This document shows, in pieces, positions 47,101 to 56,632 of a stretch of 64,000 nucleotides of DNA (within the stretch, counting starts at the first letter, position 1; the number at the start of each line of letters is the position of its first letter). The notes beneath the pieces are model-generated. The model did not search any database. It was not told the DNA's origin and was given only the letters and a program-made list of their open reading frames with translations. The stretch is from positions 1,156,700 to 1,220,699 of the forward strand of contig NZ_CP011382.1 in the NCBI RefSeq assembly GCF_000734895.2, read 5' to 3'. The position numbers and the translations under genes were made by a program. This DNA is from Calothrix sp. 336/3 (lineage in GTDB: Bacteria > Cyanobacteriota > Cyanobacteriia > Cyanobacteriales > Nostocaceae).

Positions 47101-49830
47101 GAATCCTTGCTACGGGGTAATATAGAATTTGTGGCGGGTAAGGGTACTATCCTAGATGTGGCAGGATTACGGGATAAAATTGCTTTCAACCTAGATGGAA
47201 ATAATCGTCCTCGCTCCTTCCAAGTGAAGTGGAATCAAGCACTAGCATCGGGAATCACACGGGGAGAGAATTTAGCCGCCAAGTTAGAAAATATCCCCTT
47301 GCAAGTATTAAATATTACAGTACCTGCTAAAGCACGATTCGCAGGTGGCAAGTTAGAGGGGAATTTAACTGGGGATGTACTGGTAAATTTACAAACCTTA
47401 GCAGCGAATGGCAAGTTAGCGATCGCCCAACCCCAAATTGGTAGAATTAAGGGCGATCGTCTGGCAGCAAATTTCCGTTATGCGGGAGACAGCTTAGATC
47501 TGACAGACAGTGAATTTGCCAAGGGTGCTAGTAGTTATCGCTTGGTAGGTAACTTCCGACAAATTAACAGCAATCCCCAAATTCAAGCAAAACTCAACGT
47601 CAACCAAGGCGATATCCAGGAATTATTAAATACCCTACAAATCTCTAGCTTTGATGATTTGCGTCAAGATACCCCCACATCGGGGAAAGCAGAGAATTTA
47701 AATACAATTCCCGTCGGTTTACCCAATGCACCCCTTGACAGACAATTAGCTCGCTTCTCAGAAATAGACGCTCTATTGGCAATCCAGGAGCAACAACGAT
47801 TAAATGCTTCCCTCATCCCCGAATTAGCAGATTTATCTGGGAAATTTAGCGGTGAAGTAACATTCGATAACACCCAACCCAACGGTTTAGCAGTCGGGTT
47901 TAATCTCTTGGGAGAACAGTTTATCTGGGGGAGAAAAGTTAAAAATGATGCCAACACCTGTGAAAATCCCCAACGCTGTTACCGTGGCGATCGCATCATT
48001 GCCCAAGGTAAATTAGAGAACAATATTCTCCGCCTCATTCCCCTGCGTATCGAAACCAAAAACCGCCTGATTGCCTTCACTGGCAACATTGGAGGGCAGG
48101 AACAAACGGGAAAACTGGAAGTTGTCAATTTGCCCATGGCAATCATTGATAGTTACGTGAAGTTACCAGTGAAAGTGGGTGGCAATCTCAACGCCACTGC
48201 ATACCTTGCAGGTAGTATCGAAAACCCCCAAGCAAAGGGAGAATTAGCAGTTACCCAAGGTGATATTAATGGTAAAAAATTGGAATCCGCCGACACCAGT
48301 TTTAGCTACAATAATGGTCGCCTCAATTTTGGCAGCCAAGTGGTTGTCACAGGTAGCAGTGAACCTGTAACTATTACAGGTTATGTACCCTACCAAGTCC
48401 CCACAGCCACCACCTCTTCCCCGGATAATAAAATCAACATGGATATTCGGGTGAAAAATGAGGGATTAGCTGTACTCAATGCTTTTACAAATCAAATTGC
48501 CTACGAAAGTGGTAAGGGAGAAGTATTTCTGCAAGTCAGAGGTACAATGAAAGAACCAGAATTGAATGGTATCGCCTCCCTAAAGGATGCCATCTTTACG
48601 GCTCAAACCCTTACCGGAAAACTTACAGAAGTTACGGGTAATGCTCGCTTCACTTTGAATAGATTGATTGTAGAAAAACTCCAGGGGCAATATGGGCAAG
48701 GTAGTATTAATATTGCCGGAGAATTACCAATTAGCAACCCCCTATTACCTATCCAAACTCCCCTCACCGTTGACATGCAAAAGCTGACACTCAACCTGAA
48801 AGGATTATATCAGGGTGGGGTGGGAGGTAATTTAAAAATTACAGGTGCTGCCATTAGTCCAGAAATTGGCGGTCAATTGCAACTAGATAATGGTAAGATT
48901 CTCCTAGCTGAATCAAGCAGCAATGGTTCCGGCAATGCCGCTAATTTGAATAAGGCAAATAAGGAATTAGAATCAGAAGAGAATCAAGCATTTACCAGCT
49001 TGAAGAATTTAGAAATTAAACTCGGTAAAAATGTCGAAATTGTTCGTCCCCCCATTCTTTCCTTCCGAGCAACAGGTTCCCTAACAGTTAACGGTTCCCT
49101 CAGTAATCCCTTACCAGAAGGAACAATTAGTCTGCGAAGTGGAGATGTTAACCTGTTTACATCCCAATTTAATTTAGTTCGTGGCTATAAAAATACAGCC
49201 ACCTTTACTGAAACTCAACCCCGCAACCCAGAGTTAGATATTCGTCTGATTACCAGGGTTCTAGATATTAACCCCCGACAAATATCAACTAATTCGATTT
49301 CTTCAGAAATTAACGAAGGAATTATCACCAATATCGAACCAGTCAAAACAGTCAAAATTGAAGCTATCATCCGTGGAAGAGCTAGTCAACTCCAGGAAAA
49401 TCTCGAACTCAAAAGTACACCAAATCGCAGTCAAACAGAAATTATTGCTCTGTTGGGAGGTAGTTTTGTAGAAACCTTTGGACGGGGCGATAGTACATTA
49501 GGACTAGTTAACCTGGCAGGTTCTGCTTTAAATCTACAACGCACTTTTACCCAAATTGGTAGTGCTTTTGGTTTGAGTGAATTTCGTCTTTTCCCCACAA
49601 TTAGCTCAGATGATGGAGAAACTCGACGGGGTTCTGCTTTAGATTTAGCTGCGGAAGCGGGGATTGATGTCACCAGTAACTTCTCAGTTTCTACTTCCAA
49701 GATTCTCACATCGAATAAACCTGCCCAGTTTGGGATTAATTATCGGATAAATCCAGAGATTCGTCTACGTACATCTACTGACTTTTCTGGTGATAATCGG
49801 GCTTTAGTTGAGTTTGAAAAGAGGTTTTAA
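44137..49830 (+). CDS. tamB: TamB / DUF490 family envelope translocation protein
   Basis: A 1897-residue protein. A single N-terminal transmembrane helix (about 20-50, LVRGGLTLSGIIVIGLVGGYLWL) anchors a very long beta-rich periplasmic body and a C-terminal DUF490 domain (about 1450-1897, ending in TDFSGDNRALVEFEKRF). TamB proteins form a hydrophobic groove that moves phospholipid or assists outer-membrane protein assembly between the membranes. The body contains repeating GGGTINARNIQL / AKNIQLxNGxY units (about 670-900), giving the internal beta-groove repeats. The length exceeds E. coli TamB (about 1260) but is usual for cyanobacteria. It is followed 69 bp later by the acetyltransferase. The partner Omp85/TamA is not in this window. 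Confidence 0.93.
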   Translation: MTNPPNSERQSPTPSQQRLWWLILVRGGLTLSGIIVIGLVGGYLWLQNFIRKDLTPIASKSLTTTLNRPVKLGNVKEFSLSGVKFAASSIPATPTDPDNATVETVEVTFNPLQFLFTRTLKLDVNLINPQVYLAQDAEGKWLSTTFTPPKRGGAFTTDLDYLRFQNAKLELVPRKQSTGEKNQNSSLTPSLPGVKFTQINGTSQLLDKNSLLKFELTGKPESGGNIALRGETRPRLASYNIQQLRAQDLAATDVARLVKLPLTLQSGLIDGDIALQWQQQETPLMQGSVNLKNVKAQVPKMPQPFNNAQGKVSFQGKDVRLENVSTSYGKIPLVAKGLINRDSGYDLTARVNAVTVAIAVETLKVKLPVPVTGEAKADLTLTGTIQKPLLAGTVTTIKPAKIDKVDFQSVGAKFAYLTTAGVMNFSQIQGKPSLGGSITGDGRLQLGTKPSLDFNLTGKNLPGDAIATLYNTKSAVKLGTVAATAKITGSPNQVQTSVDFQAPGAIYPATGQVIVNPDKTVAFRNVKLALAGGTVLAAGTWNQQRWQAVANANQIPIAPFIQPEQRQNLILDDARFNGNLALAGTSAPFQLSTIRPQNAQLRLGGGTVTVASLQWGEENFATELIADGIRLAKLFKNPLPPSLGAPLSGKFQLAGNRENISLQTLQGRGDARLAVGGGTINARNIQLAQGNYQAQVEVNQVSLPQLAAVPRQFAGKLNGQFTVAGTVDNFKPENIQATGQGRLSLGGGVINAKNIQLSNGNYRAQVQGNNLPLQRFNSPIPGLLGGNFLVAGSVNSLKPESIKATGNAQVNIAGGTVTAKNIQLANGRYQAVVTAANIALNRFSPQLRGLFAGNFQVFGNTKSFSLGNIQGQGEMAFSQGLPGIARPLTAVAAWNGSKLTVANATAPGLNARGEILVSTRKSVPEITQLNLDVQAQDYNLQELPVQLPQAIALTGSADFDGKITGKLPKPNILGQVALRNLVVNKLSVESLLRGNIEFVAGKGTILDVAGLRDKIAFNLDGNNRPRSFQVKWNQALASGITRGENLAAKLENIPLQVLNITVPAKARFAGGKLEGNLTGDVLVNLQTLAANGKLAIAQPQIGRIKGDRLAANFRYAGDSLDLTDSEFAKGASSYRLVGNFRQINSNPQIQAKLNVNQGDIQELLNTLQISSFDDLRQDTPTSGKAENLNTIPVGLPNAPLDRQLARFSEIDALLAIQEQQRLNASLIPELADLSGKFSGEVTFDNTQPNGLAVGFNLLGEQFIWGRKVKNDANTCENPQRCYRGDRIIAQGKLENNILRLIPLRIETKNRLIAFTGNIGGQEQTGKLEVVNLPMAIIDSYVKLPVKVGGNLNATAYLAGSIENPQAKGELAVTQGDINGKKLESADTSFSYNNGRLNFGSQVVVTGSSEPVTITGYVPYQVPTATTSSPDNKINMDIRVKNEGLAVLNAFTNQIAYESGKGEVFLQVRGTMKEPELNGIASLKDAIFTAQTLTGKLTEVTGNARFTLNRLIVEKLQGQYGQGSINIAGELPISNPLLPIQTPLTVDMQKLTLNLKGLYQGGVGGNLKITGAAISPEIGGQLQLDNGKILLAESSSNGSGNAANLNKANKELESEENQAFTSLKNLEIKLGKNVEIVRPPILSFRATGSLTVNGSLSNPLPEGTISLRSGDVNLFTSQFNLVRGYKNTATFTETQPRNPELDIRLITRVLDINPRQISTNSISSEINEGIITNIEPVKTVKIEAIIRGRASQLQENLELKSTPNRSQTEIIALLGGSFVETFGRGDSTLGLVNLAGSALNLQRTFTQIGSAFGLSEFRLFPTISSDDGETRRGSALDLAAEAGIDVTSNFSVSTSKILTSNKPAQFGINYRINPEIRLRTSTDFSGDNRALVEFEKRF

Positions 49831-49899
49831 TCAGAGATTTTCCGTAATTGAGTTATGTTGTATTGTATGTAGTATGCGTAGTTGTAGTCACAGATTCTG

Positions 49900-50859
49900 A
49901 TGCTGACTTTAACAAAACGTGCTTATCTTGGGGAATCAGACTTAGACGCGATCGCGCATTTAATTAACTGCTGTGATGCGGTTGATCAATTAGAACAAGG
50001 AACAACCGTCGGTGAATTGCAAACTGAATTCAGTACACCCTCCATCGACACCCAGCGAGATTTACAGTTGTGGGAAAATGAAGATGGAGAGCTAATTGGT
50101 TTTGGATATCTTTGGATTACCGAACCCAGCGACTCAATCGACGGTTTCCTGAGTTTTTACATCCATCCCAATCATCGTCAAATTAACTTAGAATCTGCCA
50201 TCCTTGCTTGGGGAGAACAACGGATGGGTGAAGTGAAGCAAAAACACCAAATACCCACCAGATTCGGGTTAAGTGCTAGGGATTCTCAACGGGAACGGAT
50301 CCAAATGATCGAAAATCATGGATTTAAAGTCACCCGTTACTTTTTTACAATGGAACGTAATCTCACCGAAACCATTCCCCAACCGCAACTCCCCACAGGG
50401 TATAGCATCCGACAGATGAATCGGGAAACAGACATCCCAGCATGGGTAGAGATGTTCAATCAATCCTTTGTTGATCATTGGAATCACCATGACTTAACCG
50501 TCGAAAACATGATTCACTTTATCAACGAACCCTCCTACAAACCGGATTTGAATTTAATTGCGATCGCCTCCGATAATACATTTGTATCTACCTGTGAATG
50601 TCAAATTTTTCCTGAAGATAACAAACGTACAGGACGAAAAGAAGGTTGGATTGGAGTATTAGGAACCATCCGTAGTCACCGAAAAATGGGTTTAGGAACA
50701 GCCATGTTACTCTCAGGTTTACACAAATTGAAATCTGTGGGGATGAATACAGCCAGACTCGGTGTTGATGCTGATAATCCTAGTGGTGCATTGCGACTCT
50801 ATGAATCTGTGGGATTTGACAAAGTTTACACTAAGATTGTGTACATCAAATCAGTTTAG
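49900..50859 (+). CDS. Tandem GNAT acetyltransferase
   Basis: A 319-residue protein with two GNAT folds. The N-terminal half (about 1-150) is degenerate: it has the strand layout (GELIGFGYLW, FYIHPNHRQ) but no clear acetyl-CoA pyrophosphate loop. The C-terminal half (about 165-319) has the motif A loop RSHRKMGLGTAML (about 260-272) and the usual NPSGALRLYESVGF ending (about 295-308). Tandem GNATs include mycothiol synthase, but no matching pathway genes are here, and cyanobacteria use other thiols. The substrate is unknown. The start is in the usual family position. Confidence 0.88.
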   Translation: MLTLTKRAYLGESDLDAIAHLINCCDAVDQLEQGTTVGELQTEFSTPSIDTQRDLQLWENEDGELIGFGYLWITEPSDSIDGFLSFYIHPNHRQINLESAILAWGEQRMGEVKQKHQIPTRFGLSARDSQRERIQMIENHGFKVTRYFFTMERNLTETIPQPQLPTGYSIRQMNRETDIPAWVEMFNQSFVDHWNHHDLTVENMIHFINEPSYKPDLNLIAIASDNTFVSTCECQIFPEDNKRTGRKEGWIGVLGTIRSHRKMGLGTAMLLSGLHKLKSVGMNTARLGVDADNPSGALRLYESVGFDKVYTKIVYIKSV

Positions 50860-51124
50860 CGAAAATTGACACTATGGTGTTAGGTGGTGTTAGGTGAATT
50901 TTATACTTTGTAGTAAGGCTTTAGCCCTTGATTTCAGCGATAAATAGCTGATTCCGATAATGTGGCGTTTATGACTGCGCGATCGCCATTGGATAGTAAG
51001 ATATACATTAAAGCATTTGCAGATTTGAATGCAGCAAAGAACTTTCCTTACTCCTTATACCATTTCACGAAAATCCTGAAACATATCCAAGCTCTAAAAC
51101 CCTTGTCAAACCAGGATTTATTAA

Positions 51125-54100
51125 TTACGAATTGCGAATTGCGAATTGTGAATTGGTATTACTCCTTACTTTATCTTCTGGAATTTCCTTAGCTCCTGGT
51201 AGGGTAATAATAAATTCGGCTCCTTTCCCAGGTGCAGAATTACACTTTAAGCTACCACCGTGTTTTTCCGTAACAATTTGATAACTAATCGATAATCCCA
51301 AACCAGTACCTTTCCCTTCCGGTTTGGTGGTAAAGAATGCATTAAATAATTTGTCTTGCACTTCTTGACTCATACCCATACCGTTATCAGCAATGCGAAT
51401 GCAAACCCCATCATTCAGGATAGATGTGTTGATGGTGATAGTGTTGGGATTTTTTTCAATCTCTGTATAGGTTTTACCTTGGTTAGATTCTTCTAGAGCA
51501 TCAATAGCATTGGCAATTAAATTCATAAATACTTGATTAAGTTGCCCTGGATAACATTCAATCAGGGGTAAATCGCCATATTCTTTGACAATAACAATTT
51601 GTGGACGAGTTGCCTTTGCCTTGAGGCGATGGGATAGTATCATGATTGTGGTGTTAATCCCTTCATGGATATCAACAGCTTTCTTATCATTGCCATCATT
51701 GCGGGAAAAGTTGCGTAGGGATTGCATGATGTCAGTGATTCTGCTGGCTCCGAGTTGCATGGAGTCAATCATCTTCGGTAAATCCGTAATCAGATAATCT
51801 AAATCGATTTTCTTGGCATCTTGGAGAATTGCCTCAGGTATCTCGGTAAAGTGTTGCTGATAGAGTTGCAGGTGATGAATTAACTGTTGGACGTATTCCT
51901 GAGTATAGTCCAAGTTACCACTAATAAAGCCCACGGGGTTGTTGACTTCGTGCGCCACACCTGCTACTAGTTGTCCTAGGGAAGAAATTTTTTCTGTATG
52001 TACGAGTTGGGATTGGGTTTGTTGTAGTTGTAGGATTGCAGTTTCTAAATCATGGGCTTTTTGTTGCAATAGGGTTTGGGTGAGTTGTAATTCCTCTAGG
52101 GATGTTTGCAGTTGTAGGGATTTTTGTTGCTCTTGGGTATAAAGTTGGGAATTATGGAGCGCGATCGCTGCTTGGGAGGCAAGAATTTTCAAAATTTCCC
52201 AGTGTTGGGGAGTGAATGCTCCTGTAGTCAGTCTATTTTCTAAGTAAAATAAACCAATAAATTTACCCTGGTAAAAAATGGGAAAACAGAGAACTGATTT
52301 TGCTTTTACTGTCAGGATATAGGAGTCTGATGCACACAACGGGTGACTTTGAGCATCGTTAATCACTAAAGGTTGGTAAGTTCTAGCAGCGTAGTTAATC
52401 AGGGTGTGGGGAATATTTGCACTTTCCATTGTGGAGCGGGAAGTGATTATTTCTACACCATCATGCATGGCAACAATTATTAATTGCTCTTGCTGTTGCA
52501 AAACTAAAAAACCTGTTTGTGCCCCAGTGTTTTCAATGATAATTTGTAGGAGGCAACTAGGTAAATTTTCAATATGTAAGCTACTTTGGATAGTTTCACT
52601 GGCTTTGAGTAGGGTTGCCAAATCTAAGATATGAATATTTTCCGAGATTGTACCTTCTTGGGGAATATAGGTTCTCGAACTGATGTTACTGTTAATATCA
52701 ATAGTATTACCAAGGGTGAGGGTTTGAATAATTAAATCTGGGTGATTTTTTTGTAATTGTTTAACCTTGGCAGTTGCTCCCCATTGCAGATAGTTGTAGT
52801 AAGCATCAGTCATGTAAACTTTAGCAATTTTTGGCTGCTGAATCGATAAATAGAACAGGGCTGTACGTTCATAGGCAAGGGCAACTTCTGAGAGAAAATT
52901 ATTTGCTTGTGCTAGGGCGATCGCCCTTTCATAATATGCCATTGCCTTATCTTTTTGACCGAATATTCCATACTTTTCAGCTACCAATAAAGCTACTTTA
53001 TGTTGATAGCTAGTAGGTGAATATTTTGCCCATTTTTCTAATTTCCTTTGATAGCTATTCACCGTTGCCAGAGCTTGCTGTTGCTCAGATTTTCCTAATT
53101 GGGGATAGACTGCTAGGAGTGCGAGAGCTTGGTAAAAATGATAGACACCAACGTTATAGGTACCAACTACACTTTGTAAATAGGTGACAGCTACCTTCCC
53201 TTGGGCGATCGCCCCTTGATAATCACCAAATAAATACTTTAGTTGTAGTTCTTGTAAATGGGCAAAAAATTTGCCAGTATCATCATTAATCAGGGCAAAA
53301 TCTAGGGGAATTACAGGTTTATCGAGGAGAGCATTTACTGTATACTCAAATACCTGAATATAAGTTAGCGCCTTTTCCTGCTTCAACTGCTGAATAGATT
53401 GACGATAGGCACTAATTTCTGTATGTAATTCCTGTAAATCTCGCCCTAAATAATAGGCATACATACAATAAAATAATGCTGCCCAGGTAGTATATTCAAT
53501 CTCTCCCGTTTCCAAACCTAACTGATAGGCAGATTCTAAAAATTTTAATGTTTCCCCTAGGGGTTTTTGCCAATGATAATTAAAGCCATAAACTAAAACT
53601 AATACCTTAGCTTGTAATTCCCTTGCCCGAAATTTATCCACAATGGCTAATGCTAATTGCCCAAAGGCAAAACCCGTCGCAATATCAGAGACAACCCCCG
53701 ATAAAATGAAACCATACTGAGCATAACCCACCGCCGAAAGGGCAGTATTTCCATACTTCACAGATAGACGAATTTGACTAAATACCAACAGGGGCAACAG
53801 ATTGGGAACACTCAAATAGGCAGCTGATGTAACTGTTGACAAAATTCGCATTGCTGCCAATTGTTCCTGCTGCCGCATCTCAGGTAAATCTATTAAACTT
53901 GCAGCTTTTTTATCTAATAAATTCAGCCGGGTAATGACTAAACCTTGCAGCACTTCCAGCATATTTGGTCGGGAAGGCAACTTAATTCCCAATTGCTTTA
54001 AAATTTTCAAAGCTAAATCAACGGCATCTAGTAAGCGATTCTGCGCCAAATTAGCTAAGATTTGAATTTCCTGGGCGGCGACAATATCTAACAGGGAGGT

Positions 54101-56632
54101 TGCTTGGTGGGCGATCGCCTGGGTACAATCTTCGGTGACGGCAAAATCACCACAAAGATAGGCAAGCTGAGCGACTGCTTCATGATATCTCAGGGCAAAC
54201 TTATAATCTTCTTGCCAAATATTCTTACTTAATAACTGAAAACCTGTACGTAAATAACTATAGGCAGCATCATAAGCAGCAGCACTTTTAGCCCTGCTTC
54301 CAGCAATTAAATTTAATTCTGCCAGTTGCAATTTTTGGGATGCATCAATATTCGCGATCGCCATATTGAACTGATTCACAATATCAAAAATATTATTTTC
54401 TATGGCTTCTGGGAGAGTATTTTGCAGTAATAATTGCCCAATGTGATAATGGGTATGCTGTTTTTCGCTTTCTGGAATTAAAGAATAGGCAGCTTGTTGT
54501 ACCCTATCATGGAGAAAACGATAAGCTGGACGTGAATCATCTAGGCGAAAATTGGCTAATTCTTCTTCAGCAAACAGTAGGGGAATTCTGTAATCATTAT
54601 TCAAAGGCAAAATCAACCCCATGTGTAATGCGGAATCCAATGCCACAGCTACCTCTGCAACCCGTTTTTCACTGACTGCGGCGATCACATCCAGGGTAAA
54701 TTTTGCACCAATACAAGCAGCTTTTTGTAAAATACTTTGTGTCAAACTAGGCAATTTATGAATATTTGCCGCCATTAACTCGACAATACTTTTATCACCA
54801 ATACCTGCCGCTTGAATTTGTTGTAAATCCCATTGCCACCCACCTTGATTGATATCAAAGGTCAGTAATTTCTCTTGATATAATATTTTTAGTAGTTGAT
54901 TTAAAAAGAAGGGATTTCCTTGAGTCTTATTAAAAAGTAATTCTGCCAGTTCTTCCGTAGAGAGATTATCTGCCGTGAGAACTAAAGTTTCTCGAACTAA
55001 TTCCTGAATATGATGTAAATTTAAAGGAGATAAAATAATATTAGTTATAGATATTCCCGCTTCCCTAATTAAACTGATGGTTTTCATCAAGGGGTGTACC
55101 GCAGAAACTTCATTATCTCTATAGGCTCCAATTAAAAGTAAATATTGATTCTCCGGGTTTGTGATTAATATTTGCAAAAAATTCAGAGAAGCAGAATCTG
55201 CCCACTGTAAATCATCTAAAAATATGACTAGGGGGTGTGAGGGAGCGGCAAAAACCCGAATTAAAGATTGAAAGATACGAATAAAACGATTTTGTGTTTC
55301 TGTGATACCCAATTCTGCAACCATTGGCTGCTTCCCAATGATATATTCTAATTCTGGAATCACATTCACCATGATTTGACCATTATCACCCAAAGCTTGA
55401 TGCAGTCTCTGCCGCCAATATGTTAACTTCTGACTATCCTCAGTTAAAATTTGCTGGATTAATGATTGTAATGCTTGGATAATCGAAGCATAGGGAATGT
55501 TACGCTGTAATTGGTCAAATTTTCCACTGACAAAGTAACCCTTTTGTCTGACAATTGGCTTATGAACTTCATTGACTAAAGAAGATTTGCCAATCCCCGA
55601 ATAACCAGAAACTAATATCATTTCCGGTAATATCTTCTTCTGGGAATTATTCTGATTCACCCGTTCAAAAGCAGCCAAAATTTGCTGTACTTGCTTTTCC
55701 CTACCGTATAATTTCTGAGGAATGAGCAACTGAGATGGGCGATCGCCCTTACCCAACTGGAAATTTGTAATCCTCCCCCCCCTTTGCCACTGTTGGAAAC
55801 AATCCTCCAAGTCTTTCAACAAACCATCGGCAGTTTGATAGCGCTCCTCCGCATTCTTTGCCATCAGCTTGTCAACAATTGCGGCGATCGCCAGGGGAAT
55901 TTCCGGGATAATTTCCTGTAATGGAGGTGCTTGTTTTGCAATATGACAGTGAACTAATTCCAACGCATCTTGACTAGTAAAAGGCAAACATCCTGCTAAC
56001 ATTTCATAAAAGGTGACACCCAAAGAATAAAAATCGCTGCGATAATCAATGCTACGGTTCATTCTTCCCGTTTGCTCAGGAGACATATATGCTAAGGTTC
56101 CCTCCATCTGCTCAGGGTGTAGCAGTTGAGTTGCTCCATGGGTGAATCTAGAGGCAATACTCAAGTCAGTAATCTTAACCTCCCCCGTCTGAGGATTAAT
56201 AATAATATTGGCAGGTTTAATATCTTTGTGAATAATTTCCTCTTGATGCAGAGATATCAATCCCTGAGCTAACTGCACAGCAATCTGTAAAAATTCCCCC
56301 ACCCCTAACTTTTTGCTGTCAGAATCCCCCATATCTTGGAGAAAGTTTCCCAGACTCACACCACCAATATCCTCCATCACTAAAAACCAGCGATTTTGGC
56401 AAACTTGCAAATCTTCAACTTGAATAACTCCTGGCAAATTCAGGTTTTCCATCATCCGAAACTCGTGTTTAATGCGAGTCACCATCTCCACGCTCGGATA
56501 TTCTGCCTTCAGAGCTTTAATAATTACTGATGTTTGGTTTTTTTCAGATGAGGCACGATAGACAGTAGTTTCTATCCCCTCATAAATTATTTCGTTAATT
56601 ATATACCCCGGGAACATCAAACCTCTCTGCAT
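51125..56632 (-). CDS. Giant HstK-type Ser/Thr and His kinase, divergent copy D
   Basis: 1835 residues with the same plan as the cluster at 196-18444 but less similar. The protein kinase has Lys39, HKDIKPAN (Asp137) and DLS in place of DFG (Asp156). The AAA_16 ATPase has GYSGIGKS and FLDDLQWAD. Helical middle, GAF (about 1335-1490), a coiled coil (QEQQKSLQLQTSLEELQLTQ), a different HisKA (VAHEVNNPVG, His1561) and HATPase_c with a GTGLGLSIS G2 box follow. The VAHEVNNP H-box differs from SHELRTPMN of copies A-C, so the output module was acquired separately or has diverged. The last residues (NSQFAIRNS) are read through a heptanucleotide tandem repeat, so the stop may be repeat-supplied. It is divergent from the Lgt-like gene. 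Confidence 0.94.
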   Translation of the reverse strand: MQRGLMFPGYIINEIIYEGIETTVYRASSEKNQTSVIIKALKAEYPSVEMVTRIKHEFRMMENLNLPGVIQVEDLQVCQNRWFLVMEDIGGVSLGNFLQDMGDSDSKKLGVGEFLQIAVQLAQGLISLHQEEIIHKDIKPANIIINPQTGEVKITDLSIASRFTHGATQLLHPEQMEGTLAYMSPEQTGRMNRSIDYRSDFYSLGVTFYEMLAGCLPFTSQDALELVHCHIAKQAPPLQEIIPEIPLAIAAIVDKLMAKNAEERYQTADGLLKDLEDCFQQWQRGGRITNFQLGKGDRPSQLLIPQKLYGREKQVQQILAAFERVNQNNSQKKILPEMILVSGYSGIGKSSLVNEVHKPIVRQKGYFVSGKFDQLQRNIPYASIIQALQSLIQQILTEDSQKLTYWRQRLHQALGDNGQIMVNVIPELEYIIGKQPMVAELGITETQNRFIRIFQSLIRVFAAPSHPLVIFLDDLQWADSASLNFLQILITNPENQYLLLIGAYRDNEVSAVHPLMKTISLIREAGISITNIILSPLNLHHIQELVRETLVLTADNLSTEELAELLFNKTQGNPFFLNQLLKILYQEKLLTFDINQGGWQWDLQQIQAAGIGDKSIVELMAANIHKLPSLTQSILQKAACIGAKFTLDVIAAVSEKRVAEVAVALDSALHMGLILPLNNDYRIPLLFAEEELANFRLDDSRPAYRFLHDRVQQAAYSLIPESEKQHTHYHIGQLLLQNTLPEAIENNIFDIVNQFNMAIANIDASQKLQLAELNLIAGSRAKSAAAYDAAYSYLRTGFQLLSKNIWQEDYKFALRYHEAVAQLAYLCGDFAVTEDCTQAIAHQATSLLDIVAAQEIQILANLAQNRLLDAVDLALKILKQLGIKLPSRPNMLEVLQGLVITRLNLLDKKAASLIDLPEMRQQEQLAAMRILSTVTSAAYLSVPNLLPLLVFSQIRLSVKYGNTALSAVGYAQYGFILSGVVSDIATGFAFGQLALAIVDKFRARELQAKVLVLVYGFNYHWQKPLGETLKFLESAYQLGLETGEIEYTTWAALFYCMYAYYLGRDLQELHTEISAYRQSIQQLKQEKALTYIQVFEYTVNALLDKPVIPLDFALINDDTGKFFAHLQELQLKYLFGDYQGAIAQGKVAVTYLQSVVGTYNVGVYHFYQALALLAVYPQLGKSEQQQALATVNSYQRKLEKWAKYSPTSYQHKVALLVAEKYGIFGQKDKAMAYYERAIALAQANNFLSEVALAYERTALFYLSIQQPKIAKVYMTDAYYNYLQWGATAKVKQLQKNHPDLIIQTLTLGNTIDINSNISSRTYIPQEGTISENIHILDLATLLKASETIQSSLHIENLPSCLLQIIIENTGAQTGFLVLQQQEQLIIVAMHDGVEIITSRSTMESANIPHTLINYAARTYQPLVINDAQSHPLCASDSYILTVKAKSVLCFPIFYQGKFIGLFYLENRLTTGAFTPQHWEILKILASQAAIALHNSQLYTQEQQKSLQLQTSLEELQLTQTLLQQKAHDLETAILQLQQTQSQLVHTEKISSLGQLVAGVAHEVNNPVGFISGNLDYTQEYVQQLIHHLQLYQQHFTEIPEAILQDAKKIDLDYLITDLPKMIDSMQLGASRITDIMQSLRNFSRNDGNDKKAVDIHEGINTTIMILSHRLKAKATRPQIVIVKEYGDLPLIECYPGQLNQVFMNLIANAIDALEESNQGKTYTEIEKNPNTITINTSILNDGVCIRIADNGMGMSQEVQDKLFNAFFTTKPEGKGTGLGLSISYQIVTEKHGGSLKCNSAPGKGAEFIITLPGAKEIPEDKVRSNTNSQFAIRNS
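51127..51154. repeat. Heptanucleotide tandem repeat at the kinase 3' end
   Basis: Four 7-bp units of the (A/G)(C/T)GAATT type (ACGAATT, GCGAATT twice, GTGAATT) overlap the last codons and stop of kinase copy D. Such STRR heptamers are characteristic of heterocyst-forming cyanobacteria. Confidence 0.9.

Noticed and set aside
50962..51192. 76-codon plus-strand frame near the end of kinase copy D
   Set aside because: Its second half is the heptamer repeat and it overlaps the kinase gene; no ribosome site or family.
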